Counted from the first letter of the stretch, positions 14,663-22,788 are shown. The stretch: DNA of 47,748 bases from an uncultured Alphaproteobacteria bacterium (GCA_934248075.1 CAKQKH010000009.1:1-47748), one strand, 5' to 3'. Numbers and translations are program-made. The notes: a model not told the origin generated them from the sequence alone.

Positions 14663-16012
14663 ATGATTGCAAACGGAGTAGAGACAGTGGTAAAAACAAA
14701 CGGCAAAGACGCATATTTTGAGCTGGCGGACGGCTACAACATAACTCGGCTGAATTCTCTGAAATGCCGGCTGATTTTTCGCAATGCGCAAGGTAAAGTG
14801 TTGGCGATTATGCCCGGCTGCCAAAGCAAAATCAGCGCGGTTGTTCTCAAGGCCGAGCGACGGCTGAGCGGCAAAGAAAAATCAATTTTGCAAAGTTTTA
14901 TTAAAGATCAGGGCATCGCTTTGGGAACCGACGCCGCAGACACGTTGGAAATGTCAATTTTGCGTTATTCTGACGGAAAAGAAATTTATTTGACCGAGTC
15001 GGAGCTTAAACACATGCTGCACGGTTCGCTGGACGCCGAATACTTGTACGTCGGCAAGTTGAAATCTGACAGCTTGACGATTGCCGCATATTCGCGCGGC
15101 GGCGTTTATAATTTTAGTCGTTTACAGGTTAAAAAAATTATTGTCAGAGCAAATTGTGATTTACAGATAGATTTGCGAGATAACAAAGTTATCCGCTCGG
15201 TGCAGATTGGCAATAGTTACAATGGCGGTCTAAATCTCTCTCGCAGCAATGTGGAAAATGTTTCTATCGGCAATAACTGCCGTTGTGATTTGGCGATATT
15301 TGACAGTCGCGAATGTTTTAATTTGCGTATAGGTGATGTTTACAGCGGCGATCTCAATATTAAAAACTCGTGTTTCCATAATTTGCGTATCGGCTATTAC
15401 AGCTATGCCGCTATTAGACTGCAAGACAATCGGGGACGTCGTAATATCAGGATTGGGGATTCTTTTCGCGGCAATCTGGATATTGATAACTTGAATATCA
15501 GCGGCATCATCATCGGCCGAGATTGCAAAGGAGAAATTAAAATCGGCGGAACCGATTCTCCGAGCGGCAGTCGGGGAGTTGAGATTGGCGATGAATTTGG
15601 CGGAGTTTTGGATTTGCAGGGAAACAATTCTCTGCATGGACTCAAGGTCGGTAGATATGCCGTCGGCAAGTTCTATTTGTGGGGCAAAGGCGGAGTCCGG
15701 CAAGCGCAATTTGGGCCGTATTTCAACGGGGTGGCGGATTTTAGCGAATCATCGATTGAATATATATATTTTGGCGGCGGCAGCGGTGGTGAGGTGATTC
15801 TGCGCAATTGTTATGATTTGAAATTGCTGAAAGTTCATCAATATCAAAATCTGCAAATGCAAATTTGGCAAAATCCGTTGCAAATTCGCTATGACGATGA
15901 GTCCGCTTATTATTATTTTGCCGATGATATCAGCAAGTACAACAGCTGCTTGCCGTTGTATCGGCAGTTTTATCAGCGAGTTAAAAATACCTTTAGCGGA
16001 TATTTTAATTAA
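14663..16012 (+). CDS. Beta-solenoid repeat protein of unknown function
   Basis: 449 residues. The N-terminal 160 residues are a mixed domain that I do not recognise. From about 175 to 395 there are about ten repeats of 20-25 residues following the pattern V-x-x-(V/L)-x-I-G-x-x-(Y/F)-x-G-x-L-x-(L/I): for example VQIGNSYNGGLNLSRSN, LRIGDVYSGDLNIKNSC, IRIGDSFRGNLDIDNLN and VEIGDEFGGVLDLQGNN. The regular I-G turn and alternating hydrophobics predict a right-handed beta-helix. There is no signal peptide, so it is probably cytosolic or membrane-associated. A short C-terminal tail ends YRQFYQRVKNTF. No strong ribosome site precedes the ATG. It could resemble bactofilin- or pentapeptide-type solenoids, but the repeat is not either consensus. 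Confidence 0.65.
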   Translation: MIANGVETVVKTNGKDAYFELADGYNITRLNSLKCRLIFRNAQGKVLAIMPGCQSKISAVVLKAERRLSGKEKSILQSFIKDQGIALGTDAADTLEMSILRYSDGKEIYLTESELKHMLHGSLDAEYLYVGKLKSDSLTIAAYSRGGVYNFSRLQVKKIIVRANCDLQIDLRDNKVIRSVQIGNSYNGGLNLSRSNVENVSIGNNCRCDLAIFDSRECFNLRIGDVYSGDLNIKNSCFHNLRIGYYSYAAIRLQDNRGRRNIRIGDSFRGNLDIDNLNISGIIIGRDCKGEIKIGGTDSPSGSRGVEIGDEFGGVLDLQGNNSLHGLKVGRYAVGKFYLWGKGGVRQAQFGPYFNGVADFSESSIEYIYFGGGSGGEVILRNCYDLKLLKVHQYQNLQMQIWQNPLQIRYDDESAYYYFADDISKYNSCLPLYRQFYQRVKNTFSGYFN

Positions 16013-16047
16013 TTTCCGCCAAATGTTACGATTTTGTTACAAAAAGG

Positions 16048-16076
16048 TTGTTTTAAAGCATCAAATATGGTATATT
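16048..16076 (+). promoter_or_regulatory. Predicted promoter
   Basis: TTGTTT (16048-16053) and TATATT (16071-16076) are 17 bases apart, about 35 bases before the following ATG. Confidence 0.5.
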
Positions 16077-16111
16077 AAAACTATAAAATCCCCTTAAAAA
16101 AGGAGGCTATT

Positions 16112-16486
16112 ATGATGCAAACTAAAAACAGCAAAGGAACAGATTTTTTAACAAAAATTCATGCTCAGAATTTGAGCAAAGATCAGCTGTTTGACGCTTT
16201 GTTTGATGCTCGTGGCACTGGCGATGACATCAATACCAAACATGTGTTTTTTCAAGATGTAATCATCAAGTTTAATGCCTCCAAGGCGGAAGCCGTCATC
16301 AAAAACAATCTGCCGTATGAAACTGACAGCCACTATGTTGATGTGGCGTTGTATCGCTACATGCAGATGGGCGGGGATATGCATAAGTTTGATGCCGACC
16401 TTCAAACTCATAAAAAAGAATATCGCAAAACTCACAACTTTATACCGCTCCAGATTGCCAAAGAAGCCATAGTGCTAAGAGCATAG
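16112..16486 (+). CDS. Hypothetical small protein
   Basis: 124 residues, family not recognised. It has no signal peptide or membrane segment and looks helical (LSKDQLFDALFDARG; FNASKAEAVIKNN; DVALYRYMQMGGDMHKFDADL). It is well expressed by its signals: a promoter at 16048 and a near-perfect ribosome site AAAAGGAGG. It ends six bases before the convergent transporter gene, and a hairpin between them terminates it. A second in-frame ATG follows directly at 16115. Confidence 0.65.
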   Translation: MMQTKNSKGTDFLTKIHAQNLSKDQLFDALFDARGTGDDINTKHVFFQDVIIKFNASKAEAVIKNNLPYETDSHYVDVALYRYMQMGGDMHKFDADLQTHKKEYRKTHNFIPLQIAKEAIVLRA

Positions 16487-16491
16487 ACTGA

Positions 16492-17388
16492 TCAGCCCTG
16501 CCGATGGCGGGGCTTATTTTTGGCCTTGAGACTGACTAACGCAATGCCGCCGATAATAAGGATGCCGCCGGTCAAAGATGACCAATATAATCTTTCGTGC
16601 AGCAGAAAATAAGCCTCAATACCGGCAAACAACGGCATCAGATAATAGATGATAGAGGTTTTAAGGTTGCCCAGTCTGCTTAGTGCCGAATTCCACGCCA
16701 GATAGGCAATGACTGAGTTAAAAATACCCAGATATACAAATACGGCAATATCAATCGGCTGTAATTGCCGCAGACCACTGATGCCGGTGGTGGTTATCAT
16801 AAACGGATAAATTATAATCAAGCCGACGATGACCGTTGCCGCCAGTAGAGTTGGTTGGTCAATATTTTGCGGGCGTTTGGTTTGGAGCAGGGAATATATG
16901 GCAAAACAAAAAGTGTTGAGTAGCATAATACCGTCGCCGTCAACAAATTTGAATTGGTTCAGCTGAGTGAAGTCACCGCGTACGATAATCGTGATGACCC
17001 CAAAAATCGCTATAAGCAAGCCGATTGTTTGTCGCAGAGAAATCGGCGTTTTATAAAGTATATGGGCTAAAATCACCAAAAAAATCGGTCCGGTAATGTT
17101 TAACAGCCCCATATTTATCGCCGAGGCGGTTCGGCCGGCATAGTAAATCAGGGTATTGTCCCAGACAATGCCGCTTAGTGCCAAGGCCACTATCAGCCAG
17201 CCATGTTCTAACAAGATTTTAAAATTGCGGCGCAGATTTTTCCAAGCCAGCGGTATTAAAATAAAAGCCGCCACAAACCAACGCCCGAATGCAATTTCAA
17301 ATGGCTGTAAAGACGTGGCAAAATAACTGGCAATCACCAAGTTAAAGCTCCAGAAAAATACGGCAATAAGTGCGTATGAATATCCCAT
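16492..17388 (-). CDS. EamA/DMT-superfamily transporter
   Basis: 298 residues, about ten membrane segments in two EamA repeats (SYALIAVFFWSFNLVIASYF at the start; IAYLAWNSALSRLGNLKTSI and LLHERLYWSSLTGGILIIGG in the second). The closing loop WNSALSRLG and the L-H-E-R motif are typical of this export family. The substrate is unknown. It is a different subfamily from the one at 13690 and is convergent with the gene at 16112; its stop codon lies in the hairpin that terminates that gene. AGGTGA precedes the ATG. Confidence 0.92.
   Translation of the reverse strand: MGYSYALIAVFFWSFNLVIASYFATSLQPFEIAFGRWFVAAFILIPLAWKNLRRNFKILLEHGWLIVALALSGIVWDNTLIYYAGRTASAINMGLLNITGPIFLVILAHILYKTPISLRQTIGLLIAIFGVITIIVRGDFTQLNQFKFVDGDGIMLLNTFCFAIYSLLQTKRPQNIDQPTLLAATVIVGLIIIYPFMITTTGISGLRQLQPIDIAVFVYLGIFNSVIAYLAWNSALSRLGNLKTSIIYYLMPLFAGIEAYFLLHERLYWSSLTGGILIIGGIALVSLKAKNKPRHRQG
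16494..16521 (+). terminator. Terminator overlapping a convergent stop codon
   Basis: AGCCCTGCC (16494-16502) pairs with GGCGGGGCT (16506-16514), followed by TATTTTT. Its left arm includes the last bases of the transporter gene on the minus strand. Confidence 0.7.
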
Positions 17389-17496
17389 GTCATCACCTAA
17401 TCGGAATTTAGTCAGCTACAAATATAATTGCTGTTTTGGGTATTTACAGGGACATAAAAAAATGCTATATCAAGCTCAGACCAAAATTTTTATAAA

Positions 17497-18075
17497 ATGA
17501 AAAAAATATTATTAATCTTGAGTTTGTTTATTTGTTTGTCATGTTGCAAAAATGATCCGGTTGACAAATGGCATACTGCGCGGATAGACAAACTTTACCG
17601 CATTGTTCAACCTGCGGGAATTATGTATCCTTTTCCTGCTTATGTCTTGAGAATGTCTGACGGCAACGATGTTTATCTGATTCGCCAGCGTTATAATCAG
17701 GACTTGTATGAAGGAGATGAAATCCGCTATCAGCTTTCGAGTTATTGTCGTTCTGAAATATCTGCCATAAATGGCGTGAGTTTGGGCGAGGGCGGCGATT
17801 ACGGCGATGACGGATACGCGGAGATTCCACCGGGAGGATTGATTGCAAGCGACCCGATAGAAGATGTGGCGGCGGATATTTTTTATTTGGAAGCGATTTA
17901 TTCGGTTCCGTTTCTGCCCATCAAGACCACATGTATTGAGGTTGCATCTGACGGTAAGCTGTTGCTGGTAAAAAACGCCAAGCTCAATGTGGATTTGGCA
18001 ATCGGCGACCGCTTTGTTTACAATGTTTATACATTGTTTCCCAACGATGTATTGGCAATCAAGAAACTACGCTAA
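17497..18075 (+). CDS. Putative lipoprotein
   Basis: 192 residues. MKKILLILSLFICLSCCKND is a lipoprotein signal with the lipobox LSCC, so the product is expected to be lipid-anchored in the periplasm. The mature part has two similar-looking strand-rich segments (YVLRMSDGNDVYLIRQRY with LYEGDEIRYQL; TCIEVASDGKLLLVKNAKL with LAIGDRFVYNV), suggesting two related small beta domains. I do not recognise the family. Upstream is the divergent transporter; downstream is its terminator. Confidence 0.65.
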   Translation: MKKILLILSLFICLSCCKNDPVDKWHTARIDKLYRIVQPAGIMYPFPAYVLRMSDGNDVYLIRQRYNQDLYEGDEIRYQLSSYCRSEISAINGVSLGEGGDYGDDGYAEIPPGGLIASDPIEDVAADIFYLEAIYSVPFLPIKTTCIEVASDGKLLLVKNAKLNVDLAIGDRFVYNVYTLFPNDVLAIKKLR

Positions 18076-18112
18076 AAAACACCCTGTTTGATAACAACAG
18101 GGTGTTTTTGTT
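18076..18112 (+). terminator. Rho-independent terminator
   Basis: AAAACACCCTGTT (18076-18088) pairs with AACAGGGTGTTTT (18096-18108), directly after the lipoprotein stop. Confidence 0.9.
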
Positions 18113-18115
18113 ATG

Positions 18116-18262
18116 CATTATCCCGAGCAACGAACAAAGTGAGTTGCGAGCAACTGATTGGTTATGCCCGTGCCGGCTCGGCACCGAGCGACCGAACGTC
18201 AGAGAGTGCGCGAGTATATTCTTGCTATGCGCCGCCCACCGTGTGGGCGCTGCGTATGAGAC
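18116..18262. repeat. GC-rich repeat modules
   Basis: Contains TATCCCGAGCAACGAAC, GTTGCGAGCAAC, GTGCCGGCTCGGCAC and CCGCCCACCGTGTGGGCG. The family is the same as at 6755 and 26476. Confidence 0.65.
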
Positions 18263-18278
18263 GGAAGAATGGAATGAA

Positions 18279-18360
18279 TAAAGTGATTTTAGCAACAGCA
18301 ACGCCGGGAGTGTACAAAAAGGTACATGACCAAGTTGCTGACTGCGCAAAATCGCTTTAG
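18279..18360. repeat. Long imperfect inverted repeat after proS
   Basis: AAGTGATTTTAGCAACAGCAA near the left end and TTGCTGACTGCGCAAAATCG near the right end are imperfect inverted partners of about 20 bases. GTAC-AAAAAG-GTAC lies inside. It sits about 20 bases past the proS stop codon. A 90-codon plus-strand frame crosses it but has no coding character. Confidence 0.45.
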
Positions 18361-18380
18361 GCACCCATTATGCCGCCTCA

Positions 18381-19898
18381 TCAGTAGGAGCGGGCGTAGA
18401 TAACGTCCAAGCTCGCAGGCTTGCCGGTGAGTAGGCATACACCTTGAGTATTTGTCTGATCAAATGGGATACAGCGGATAGTTATCTTCATGGCCTTAAG
18501 GATTTCCTCGCTAGCCGGATCGGCGCACCATTTGCCGCGAACGAAGGCGACTTTGCCCGATTTGCCGTCTTCAATCCATTCATTAGCTTGTTCAAAATAG
18601 TCTTTGAAAGCCTCAGGAGTTGTGATGTCGGTGCGGACATTGGCCAAGAGGCGGGCTTTGGCGCGGTCAAACATTTCCTGTTGAATATTTTCAAGAACGG
18701 AGGGCATGTCGGATACCAGCTGCTGACGAGAGACAATCTGTTTAGCGTCGGGCTGATTGATGTGGGTGCGGATACGCATCATGGCGTTGTTGCCGTCGGC
18801 GTCGCGCTTGCCGATTTCCAGAATGACCGGAGCGCCTTTACGGGTCCATTCCCAAAATTTATCAACCGATGATTTGTCGCGTTTATCGAGTTTGATGCGG
18901 ATTTTTTCGCCAAACGGAGTTTGAGCGGATAAATCTTTGCGAATATCGTTGATATAAGCCATGACGGCGTCTTCATCGGCCGGATTTTTGACCACCGGAA
19001 TGATAACAACCTGATAGGGGGCGATTTTGGGTGGAACGACCATACCTTCGTCGTCGGCATGAGTCATGATTACGCCGCCGATAAGACGGGTTGAAACACC
19101 CCAAGATGAGGTGTAGGCAAATTCGGGCTTGTTTTCTTTGTTAACAAAGGTGATGTTGGCGGATTTAGCAAAATTCTGCCCGAGGAAATGAGAGGTTCCG
19201 GCTTGCAGAGCCTTGCCGTCCTGCATCATAGCTTCGATGCAATAGGTGTCAACCGCGCCGGGGAATTTTTCATGTTCGGGTTTGCGGCCCATAATAACCG
19301 GCATCGCCAGAGTTTCTTCGCTAAGTTTGCGATAAGCTTCCAGAGCCCATTTGGTTTCGGCCTCGGCCTCGGCGGCTGTGGCGTGAGCGGTGTGGCCTTC
19401 CTGCCAAAGGAATTCGCGGGTGCGCAAAAAGAGGCGAGGACGCATCTCCCAACGGACCACGTTTGCCCATTGGTTGATGAGGACCGGCAAATCGCGGTAT
19501 GATTTCACCCATTTGGAGAAAGAGTCGGCGATGATTGCCTCGGAGGTAGGACGGACGATAAGCGGTTCATCGAGTTCTGAATCCGGAGTGAGTTTGCCGT
19601 CTTTCATGCTCAGGCGGGAGTGGGTAACCACGGCCATTTCTTTGGCAAAACCGTCAACGTGTTCGGCTTCTTTTTGGAAGAACGAGAGCGGAATGAACAT
19701 TGGAAAATAGCAGTTTTCGTGATCGGCTTCTTTGATTTGCTGGTCAAAGGTGTCGCGGATACGTTCCCAAATGCCGTATCCCCAGGGTTTGATAACCATA
19801 CACCCCGGAGAAGAAGAGTTCTCGGCCATATCGGCTTCGGAAATCACGCATTGATACCATTCGGGATAGTTGTCTTTTCTAAGTTTTTTAAGTGCCAT
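18381..19898 (-). CDS. proS: Prolyl-tRNA synthetase, archaeal/eukaryotic-like type
   Basis: 505 residues. ProRS charges tRNA-Pro. Class II motifs are clear: RPTSEAIIADSFSKWVKSYRDLP, RWEMRPRLFLRTREFLWQEGHTAHAT, and GVSTRLIGGVIMTHADDEGMVVPP near 270-290. The length, the absence of the ~180-residue bacterial editing insert and the C-terminal extension ending in ARSY place it in the archaeal/eukaryotic-like group. That group also occurs in some bacteria; it is not the usual alphaproteobacterial form. The C-terminal zinc domain shows cysteines at KWCADP, IRCIPF and GVCLLTG, one fewer than the classical four. GAAGGAA precedes the ATG. Confidence 0.96.
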   Translation of the reverse strand: MALKKLRKDNYPEWYQCVISEADMAENSSSPGCMVIKPWGYGIWERIRDTFDQQIKEADHENCYFPMFIPLSFFQKEAEHVDGFAKEMAVVTHSRLSMKDGKLTPDSELDEPLIVRPTSEAIIADSFSKWVKSYRDLPVLINQWANVVRWEMRPRLFLRTREFLWQEGHTAHATAAEAEAETKWALEAYRKLSEETLAMPVIMGRKPEHEKFPGAVDTYCIEAMMQDGKALQAGTSHFLGQNFAKSANITFVNKENKPEFAYTSSWGVSTRLIGGVIMTHADDEGMVVPPKIAPYQVVIIPVVKNPADEDAVMAYINDIRKDLSAQTPFGEKIRIKLDKRDKSSVDKFWEWTRKGAPVILEIGKRDADGNNAMMRIRTHINQPDAKQIVSRQQLVSDMPSVLENIQQEMFDRAKARLLANVRTDITTPEAFKDYFEQANEWIEDGKSGKVAFVRGKWCADPASEEILKAMKITIRCIPFDQTNTQGVCLLTGKPASLDVIYARSY

Positions 19899-20070
19899 TT
19901 TTCAATATTCCTTCATAACGTAATGAAACGTCCGCGAACCCCATTGCCGCAGACTTGCAGAAAAGCAACTTAGCAGAAGATATTTAATTTGTGAAGAAGA
20001 ATCTTTATAAGTCTTCCCCATTGACGGGGCGCGAGGAGTCTGATAGTGCCAGATTTCAACCACAATATTG

Positions 20071-20098
20071 TCATTCCGGCGAAAGCCGGAATCCAGTA
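20071..20098. repeat. Short interspersed hairpin GTCATTCCGGCGAAAGCC
   Basis: GTCATTCCGGC-GAAA-GCCGGAATCCAG forms a 7-base-pair hairpin and recurs in reverse orientation at 47133-47160. It is a common type of interspersed bacterial palindrome. Confidence 0.7.
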
Positions 20099-20112
20099 AA
20101 AATATAGCCAAT

Positions 20113-20424
20113 GTCATTGCGCGAACGGAGATTAGCCGTGAGAAGTAATCCATTTTTATCAAGAAACAAGATGGATTACTTAATTTTAAACCCCTCTCTA
20201 TCTCCCCTTGAAATCAAGGGGAGAGGTTAGATAGTGCACCATTTGATTCCTCCCCTTAATTTTAAGGGGAGGTTAGGAGGGGTTTATAAGTCATATGGAT
20301 TGCTTCGGTTCACTAATGCTCACACTCGCAATGACGGAGCAGGGGTGCAAAACCGCGCCCAATCCCGAGCGCCGAGCCAATGGCGAGCAAGCGAGTATAT
20401 TCTTGTTATGCGCCGCCCGCCGTG
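20113..20424. repeat. Composite repeat, first tandem copy
   Basis: The left arm of the GTCATTGCG element (20113-20180) is separated from its right arm (20294-20335) by a different repeat. This inner repeat has ACCCCTCTCTATCTCCCC, CCTTGAAATCAAGG and CTCCCCTTAATTTTAAGGGG. A GC-rich module (20366-20424) follows. The block is repeated about 315 bases further on with few differences. Confidence 0.75.
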
Positions 20425-20427
20425 CTG

Positions 20428-20748
20428 GTCATTGCGCGAACGGCGATAGCCGCGAGAAGCAATCCATTTTTATCAAGCAACAAGATGGATTACTTAATTT
20501 TAAACCCCTCTCTATCTCCCCTTGAAATCAAGGGGAGAGGTTAGATAGTGCACCATTTGATTCCTCCCCTTAATTTTAAGGGGAGGTTAGGAGGGGTTTA
20601 TAAGTCATATGGATTGCTTCGGTTCACTAACGCTCACACTCGCAATGACAGTGCATGGGTGCTAAACCACGCACAATTCCGAGCGCCGAGCCAACGGCGA
20701 GCAAGCGAGCAAATTCTTGTTTATGCCCGTGCCGGCTCGGCACCGCAC
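20428..20748. repeat. Composite repeat, second tandem copy
   Basis: The same order of parts as 20113-20424, offset by 314-315 bases. It ends with GTGCCG-GCT-CGGCAC (20729-20743), five bases from the stop codon of the next gene. Confidence 0.75.
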
Positions 20749-21186
20749 TTAGTCGATGATTTCGTGGATTTCTTTAACAGCCTTGCGGTTGGCTTTGATA
20801 TGCATTTGGTCTTGCATATTCAGCGCCTTGCGGGCTTTCATGTGCTTTTCGGCCATTTGCGCGCGTTCCTGAGACTGTTTGAGAGCCAAATCTTTGTTTT
20901 CGGCGGCTTGAGCTTTGAGGAGTGTTTTTTGCTCGTCGGAAAAAGAGGATTTATCAATTTTGTGCAAAGACTTCTGATAGTCTTTGTTGATTTCCAAATT
21001 TTCTTCTTCAAACATTTTCTGATGATGTTTGCCCATATCATTTTTCATTTTGTGCATGGGAGCATCGGCCGAGGTCTCGACTTTGGCCACATCGTGCGAG
21101 GTTGTGTTTTTGCGCTGAGCCAAGGCCGGATTTGCGGTCATAAGGGCGATTGCGGCAGCAGTTGTGAGCATATATAATTTTTTCAT
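20749..21186 (-). CDS. Small periplasmic helical protein
   Basis: 145 residues with a clear signal peptide (MKKLYMLTTAAAIALMTANPALAQ, cleaved after ALA). The mature part is rich in Lys, Glu, Met and His and predicted almost fully helical (KMFEEENLEINKDYQKSLHK; SSFSDEQKTLLKAQAAENKD). The Ser-Phe-x-x-E-Q-x-x-L-L stretch is faintly like the LTxxQ motif of Spy/CpxP periplasmic chaperones, but this is not a firm match. Met- and His-rich N-terminal residues (PMHKMKNDMGKHHQKM) could bind metal. The stop codon is abutted by a GC-rich hairpin. The gene stands alone, divergent from the cold-shock gene. Confidence 0.6.
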   Translation of the reverse strand: MKKLYMLTTAAAIALMTANPALAQRKNTTSHDVAKVETSADAPMHKMKNDMGKHHQKMFEEENLEINKDYQKSLHKIDKSSFSDEQKTLLKAQAAENKDLALKQSQERAQMAEKHMKARKALNMQDQMHIKANRKAVKEIHEIID

Positions 21187-21278
21187 TTTTTACCTTTCCA
21201 AGAAAAACAATTAAACAACAGCTCTTTATAAATAATCTCGTCGGAGGCGATTTACAGACTGGTTTTAAAAAATATTGC

Positions 21279-21306
21279 TTGCAAACAAAAAAAGTTAGGC
21301 TAGACT
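21279..21306 (+). promoter_or_regulatory. Predicted promoter of the cold-shock gene
   Basis: TTGCAA (21279-21284) and TAGACT (21301-21306) are 16 bases apart. An overlapping alternative is TATAAG at 21306-21311. The start codon is about 150 bases further on, giving a long leader. Confidence 0.5.
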
Positions 21307-21312
21307 ATAAGC

Positions 21313-21455
21313 ATAACTAAACCTCCGTGGTTAGCGAGAGTTTTGCAGAAACTGATTGTCCCACCACCGACCAGATAGTTATAGGGCAAGGTAGCGCCTA
21401 TAAGAGGATACTTGAGGCCCATTTTATCAACCTGTTTTTATGAAGGATATAGACT
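21313..21455 (+). promoter_or_regulatory. Structured 5' leader of the cold-shock gene
   Basis: About 140 bases without a gene. Visible pairings are GTGG/CCAC enclosing AGTTT-TGCAG-AAACT, and TTATAGG (21379-21385) with CCTATAA (21397-21403). Long structured leaders control cspA translation by temperature in E. coli; a similar role here is inference, since the sequence is not that of the E. coli leader. GAAGGA precedes the ATG. Confidence 0.45.
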
Positions 21456-21659
21456 ATGGCAACAGGAACAGTTAAATGGTTTAACAACAAAAAGGGTTAT
21501 GGATTCATTACCCCGGACGAAGGTGGACAAGATGTTTTCGTACACATTTCTGCCGTTCAGAAGGCCGGACTTCGCACTTTGAACGAAGGCGCCAAAATCA
21601 GCTATGAGCTGATGACTGAAAGAGGCAAAACCGTAGCCGGTGATTTGAAACTGGCTTAA
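21456..21659 (+). CDS. Cold-shock domain protein (CspA family)
   Basis: 67 residues forming a single cold-shock domain. RNP1-like KGYGFITP and RNP2-like VFVHISAV are both intact, with the N-terminal GTVKWFNNKKGYGF. Such proteins bind single-stranded RNA and act as RNA chaperones, not always in cold. It has its own promoter, a long leader and a strong terminator, so it is a single-gene unit. Paralogue identity (cspA, cspC and so on) cannot be decided. Confidence 0.97.
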   Translation: MATGTVKWFNNKKGYGFITPDEGGQDVFVHISAVQKAGLRTLNEGAKISYELMTERGKTVAGDLKLA

Positions 21660-21675
21660 GTTTAGGCTTAAAATA

Positions 21676-21708
21676 AAAACCCCGAGCTGAAAAGTTCGGG
21701 GTTTTTTG
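21676..21708. terminator. Bidirectional terminator, csp / rubrerythrin
   Basis: AAAACCCCGA (21676-21685) pairs with TCGGGGTTTT (21696-21705), flanked by A and T runs between the two convergent genes. Confidence 0.88.
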
Positions 21709-21721
21709 TTGCGGTATTTTT

Positions 21722-22261
21722 TTAGAACTGTTCCTGTAATTCAAAGAAATAAGCCTGAGGATGATCGCAAACCGGACATTTTTCAGGCGCTTTGGGAGAT
21801 TCTACCCGACAACCGCAGTTGGCGCATTCCCAGATAACCTTGGTCGGGCGCTCAAACACTTTGCCCTCGACCAGAGAGTCGAGCAGAGCCTGATAGCGCT
21901 CCTCATGGCCTTTTTCAATTTTGCCGACCATCTCAAACAGAGCCGCGATTTTGTTAAAGCCTTCTTCACGAGCCTCTTTAGCCATGGTTGCGTACATATC
22001 GGTCCACTCGTAGTTCTCACCGGCGGCGGCGTCTTTGAGGTTATCGATAGTGGAGGGCATTTCGCCGCCATGAAGCAGTTTAAACCAGATTTTGGCATGT
22101 TCTTTTTCATTGTTGGCGGTTTCTTCAAATTTGGCGGCAATAATATTGTAGCCTTCTTTTTTGGCCTTGGAGGCGTAGTAGGTGTATTTGTTGCGCGCCT
22201 GAGATTCACCGGCAAAAGCGGCCATCAGATTTTTTTCGGTTTTTGAACCTTTAAGTTCCAT
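21722..22261 (-). CDS. rbr: Rubrerythrin
   Basis: 179 residues. Rubrerythrin reduces hydrogen peroxide in anaerobes and microaerophiles. The N-terminal diiron four-helix domain shows AGESQARNKY (Glu19), NEKEHAK (Glu54, His55), EAREEGF (Glu97) and EKGHEERY. The C-terminal rubredoxin-like domain has CANC (146-149) and CPVC (162-165) for a single iron. It lies 26 bases downstream of the PerR-like regulator in the same direction, so the two are probably one unit. AAGGAG precedes the ATG. Confidence 0.97.
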   Translation of the reverse strand: MELKGSKTEKNLMAAFAGESQARNKYTYYASKAKKEGYNIIAAKFEETANNEKEHAKIWFKLLHGGEMPSTIDNLKDAAAGENYEWTDMYATMAKEAREEGFNKIAALFEMVGKIEKGHEERYQALLDSLVEGKVFERPTKVIWECANCGCRVESPKAPEKCPVCDHPQAYFFELQEQF

Positions 22262-22287
22262 GTTTATAAGCTCCTTAAAAAATAAAG

Positions 22288-22668
22288 TTAATGGTTAGAT
22301 TTACAATTATTGCAGATACCGCGCATGGCAATATCGCAAGATTCGACAATCATGCCGGTCTGAGCCAAAACATCTTCGCTCAGGCGCGGGGCAATATTGT
22401 ACGGCACATCATAAACTTTGCCGCATTTTGAGCAGAGCAAATGATAATGATTGTGAATATTGTGGTCAAAATGGCTGGTTCCGTCAAGTCCGCAAATTTT
22501 TTTAATTATGCCGTTTTCGGCCAGCAGATTGAGGTTGCGATACACCGTAGCCAAACTGATAGCCGGCGCCAGCGGTTTGACCATGGCATAAAGCTGCTCG
22601 GCTGTCGGATGTATGGGATTATCCGTCAGTGTTTGCAAGATTACGTCTCTTTGTTTTGAGTGTCGCAT
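22288..22668 (-). CDS. perR: Fur family regulator, PerR-like
   Basis: 126 residues. The N-terminal winged helix (RDVILQTLTDNPIHPTAEQLY; SLATVYRNLNLLAENGII) is followed by the dimerisation domain with HFDHNIHNHYHLLC and the structural zinc pairs CSKC (79-82) and CNNC (119-122). Sequence and context, next to rubrerythrin and a flavo-diiron protein, favour peroxide sensing, but Fur subtypes are hard to separate by eye. A Fur/PerR-type box lies 16 bases upstream of its start, so it probably regulates itself, the downstream rubrerythrin and perhaps the divergent flavoprotein. GAGGGATAA precedes the ATG. Confidence 0.88.
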   Translation of the reverse strand: MRHSKQRDVILQTLTDNPIHPTAEQLYAMVKPLAPAISLATVYRNLNLLAENGIIKKICGLDGTSHFDHNIHNHYHLLCSKCGKVYDVPYNIAPRLSEDVLAQTGMIVESCDIAMRGICNNCKSNH

Positions 22669-22683
22669 TTATCCCTCAATATC

Positions 22684-22702
22684 AATAATGATAATTATTA
22701 TT
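22684..22702. promoter_or_regulatory. Fur/PerR-type operator
   Basis: AATAATGATAATTATTATT matches the classical 19-base Fur box GATAATGATAATCATTATC at 16 positions. It lies between the divergent perR-rbr and flavo-diiron genes, 21 bases upstream of the -35 box of the latter. Confidence 0.65.
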
Positions 22703-22722
22703 GTTAATAAAATATTTTATTG

Positions 22723-22751
22723 TTGTCAAGAGCGATTATCGATATTATTTA
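22723..22751 (+). promoter_or_regulatory. Predicted promoter of the flavo-diiron gene
   Basis: TTGTCA (22723-22728) and TATTTA (22746-22751) are 17 bases apart, 37 bases before the ATG. Confidence 0.5.
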
Positions 22752-22788
22752 TCAGAGTATGATTTAATAATGTCTGAAGGAGCAAACT

